A stretch of 64,000 nt of DNA, taken from Halomonas sp. ALS9. GTDB lineage: Bacteria > Pseudomonadota > Gammaproteobacteria > Pseudomonadales > Halomonadaceae. Each line of letters begins with the position of its first letter. Within the stretch, counting starts at the first letter, position 1. The stretch lies in contig NZ_LXRG01000233.1 in NCBI RefSeq assembly GCF_001651035.1, forward strand, positions 1 to 64,000, given 5' to 3'. The position numbers and the translations under genes were made by a program. A model generated the notes under the pieces. The model did no database searches, had not been told where the DNA came from, and saw only the letters and a list, made by a program, of their open reading frames with translations. Shown here one piece after another: positions 62,502 through 64,000 of the stretch.

Positions 62502-64000
62502 TCTTGCTCCTGAGGTTCTGGTTCTGCCTTGATCACATCGTTACTTATATCGTGTCCAAACACCTGTTTAAATAACTGGACACCAAGTTCGTTTGCGGCT
62601 AGTTCAAGTGGCTCATTAGCCGTTGCTCTATGCGCCGTTGCCAACCGCTCGCCTGCTGTTACCCAACCCGCCGTTGACCATATCATGTAGGGGGTGCGGC
62701 TATCTGGGGGCGTAAAATGTGCATACGCCTCAGGCAGAATCGGTACATGATCCCCATACCAGCCTAGCAGTCCTGGTCGCTTTGCAGTATTGAGCGAATT
62801 TTTAACGCTAGCCAACATCTTGTCGGATTCACTTAAATGCTGCAAATAGACCGCGAAATCACGCAGATGATCGGGCAACGGCCAGTGCGCGTCGGGCAGC
62901 GTAGTGGCTAGCGTCGCTTGGCTGGGTGCTTCTAAATGGAGCGGGCCGTGATTTTCCATGGTGATAACAAACACAAATAGCGGTCTATTATCGTCATCTT
63001 CAAGCAGCCGTCCAATCTTTCGTGCTACTGCCTGGTCGCTAATGTACTGGCCGCTTTTGTCGCTGCTCGTGAAGGCATTGATATCTATAAAGTGGTCAAA
63101 GCCTAACAGGGGCATCACCTTGTGGCGAAAATAGAAGCTCGCCAGGTACGGATGCACGCACACTGTTTGATAACCCGCAGCTTTTAGCGTGCTCGCTAAA
63201 CTGGGCATGGGGTGGCGAGCAAGCGTGCGGTAAGGATTGAACTGGCGCGCCCCCCATTGGGTGGGTGCAATGCCGGTTAATACGGCGCACTCGGTACGCA
63301 CCGTGTTGGCGCCCCAGGCGGGCACGTTTAACGCGCCGTGCAGGATGGCGCTTGCACGGGTGGCATCAAAATCGGGAAGTAACTCTGGGTTTACCTCGTT
63401 ACACCAGGGGCGTGGGTCGAAAAACGACTCGCTCTGCACTAACACCACGTTGGGAAGCGGCTGTTCGCCTTTATGCGCTTTTACCTTCGATGTTAAGGCG
63501 TGAAAAGGTGATTGCTCGGGTGTTGGCACGGGGGAGCGCATCAGCGCCACGCCGTAGGCCCACAGGCTGGCGAAAAGCCCCAGGTGGTGCATGTCATCTA
63601 TGGGCCGCAAAGTAATGGCAGGCAGCCTGGGTATACTGAATGCCAGCAGCAGGGCGCCTGCTGCCATTACCCCCACTGCATGGGTCAAAAAGCGGCTAGC
63701 GCCTGCGCTGGTTACCAGCGAGCCTTCCCAATAAAAGAATGCACCAATCGCAACGGCGGCTGCGCTGCTGGCGGCGATTGCCAAGCCAACGCCGAAAAAA
63801 GGCACGTATAGGCGCGGGTGCAGAATGGCATCCCAAAAGTACTCAAAATCGTGGCAGATAAACGGCTCGTTGAGGGTATGTGATTTGGCGTTGCTCGACT
63901 GCACGACGACCAGTTGCAGCGACAGAAACACCATCAGCGCAAACCAGGGGCGCTGAAGTAACAATACCAATATGCCGAAAATCAGTAGCCATGAGCCGAT
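62498..64000 (-). CDS. LTA-synthase/sulfatase-like membrane protein, partial (RkpI-like)
   Basis: The frame is open to the window edge, so the 5' end is missing. The N-terminal part visible has several membrane segments (e.g. AIAASSAAAVAIGAFFYWEG, AVGVMAAGALLLAFSI). The extracytoplasmic domain has NVVLVQSESFFDPRPWC with the nucleophile-type Ser/Glu, ANTVRTECAVLTG, and FVFVITMENHGPLHL and WYGDHVPILPE, the pattern of LTA synthase/phosphoglycerol transferase-type alkaline phosphatase folds. Its stop overlaps the PKS start by four bases. Similar proteins accompany rkpA-like genes; the substrate is unknown. Confidence 0.82.
   Translation of the reverse strand: MGSWLLIFGILVLLLQRPWFALMVFLSLQLVVVQSSNAKSHTLNEPFICHDFEYFWDAILHPRLYVPFFGVGLAIAASSAAAVAIGAFFYWEGSLVTSAGASRFLTHAVGVMAAGALLLAFSIPRLPAITLRPIDDMHHLGLFASLWAYGVALMRSPVPTPEQSPFHALTSKVKAHKGEQPLPNVVLVQSESFFDPRPWCNEVNPELLPDFDATRASAILHGALNVPAWGANTVRTECAVLTGIAPTQWGARQFNPYRTLARHPMPSLASTLKAAGYQTVCVHPYLASFYFRHKVMPLLGFDHFIDINAFTSSDKSGQYISDQAVARKIGRLLEDDDNRPLFVFVITMENHGPLHLEAPSQATLATTLPDAHWPLPDHLRDFAVYLQHLSESDKMLASVKNSLNTAKRPGLLGWYGDHVPILPEAYAHFTPPDSRTPYMIWSTAGWVTAGERLATAHRATANEPLELAANELGVQLFKQVFGHDISNDVIKAEPEPQEQE

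Overview
The window looks like a chromosomal segment of a halophilic gammaproteobacterium, most likely Halomonas or a close relative. This is inferred from the protein sequences (rppH-ptsP and lgt-thyA-folA neighbourhoods, fused CysNC, acidic porins) and moderate GC. No rRNA or tRNA gene was seen. The assignment rests on recognition by eye, not on a search.

Layout. 0-14 kb is mostly core genome: a HAD phosphatase, rppH, ptsP, an NRDE protein, a kinase-less receiver protein, a TauE-type permease, lgt, an MNT/HEPN toxin-antitoxin pair, thyA-folA, a ProQ-domain protein and two tandem porins. From 14.1 kb to the right edge lies a very large surface-polysaccharide locus. It starts with an ops/JUMPstart-like element (14129-14140), followed by a small lipoprotein, KpsD-, KpsM-, KpsE- and KpsT-like ABC capsule export genes, and rmlB-rmlD-rmlA-rmlC for dTDP-L-rhamnose. 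Next come giant glycosyltransferases, three sulfotransferase-fold proteins, a WecE-like aminotransferase, WbqC, an APH-fold kinase and pgm. A sulfate module follows: an SLC13 permease, an HTH protein, cysD, cysNC and cysQ. On the minus strand at the right end is an rkp-like lipid operon: an LTA-synthase-like protein (cut by the window edge), a 2482-residue type I PKS, an AONS-like enzyme, and then RfaH, the factor expected to read the ops element at 14.1 kb.

How it fits together. The genes suggest a capsule or exopolysaccharide exported by an ABC system. Its sugars probably include rhamnose and possibly a 4-amino-4,6-dideoxyhexose. Three sulfotransferases could sulfate it using PAPS from CysD/CysNC, with CysQ removing PAP. 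A PKS-derived lipid may anchor or prime it. RfaH acting on ops would allow transcription of the long operon.

The most distinctive feature is a dispersed family of GTAG-ended inverted repeats (BIME-like, about 145-165 bp). They occupy most large intergenic gaps (8.6, 16.4, 18.5, 19.1-19.5, 21.0, 23.2-23.6, 40.0, 43.0-43.3, 44.0-44.3 kb) and form a six-unit tandem array at 51.4-52.6 kb. That array abuts a REP-associated tyrosine transposase (RAYT) gene, so together they form a candidate REP/RAYT system. In two places the GTAG end of a repeat supplies the stop codon of the preceding gene. Seven-base minisatellite tracts often sit next to the repeats. An AT-rich block at about 30.1-35.2 kb points to recent exchange within the polysaccharide locus.
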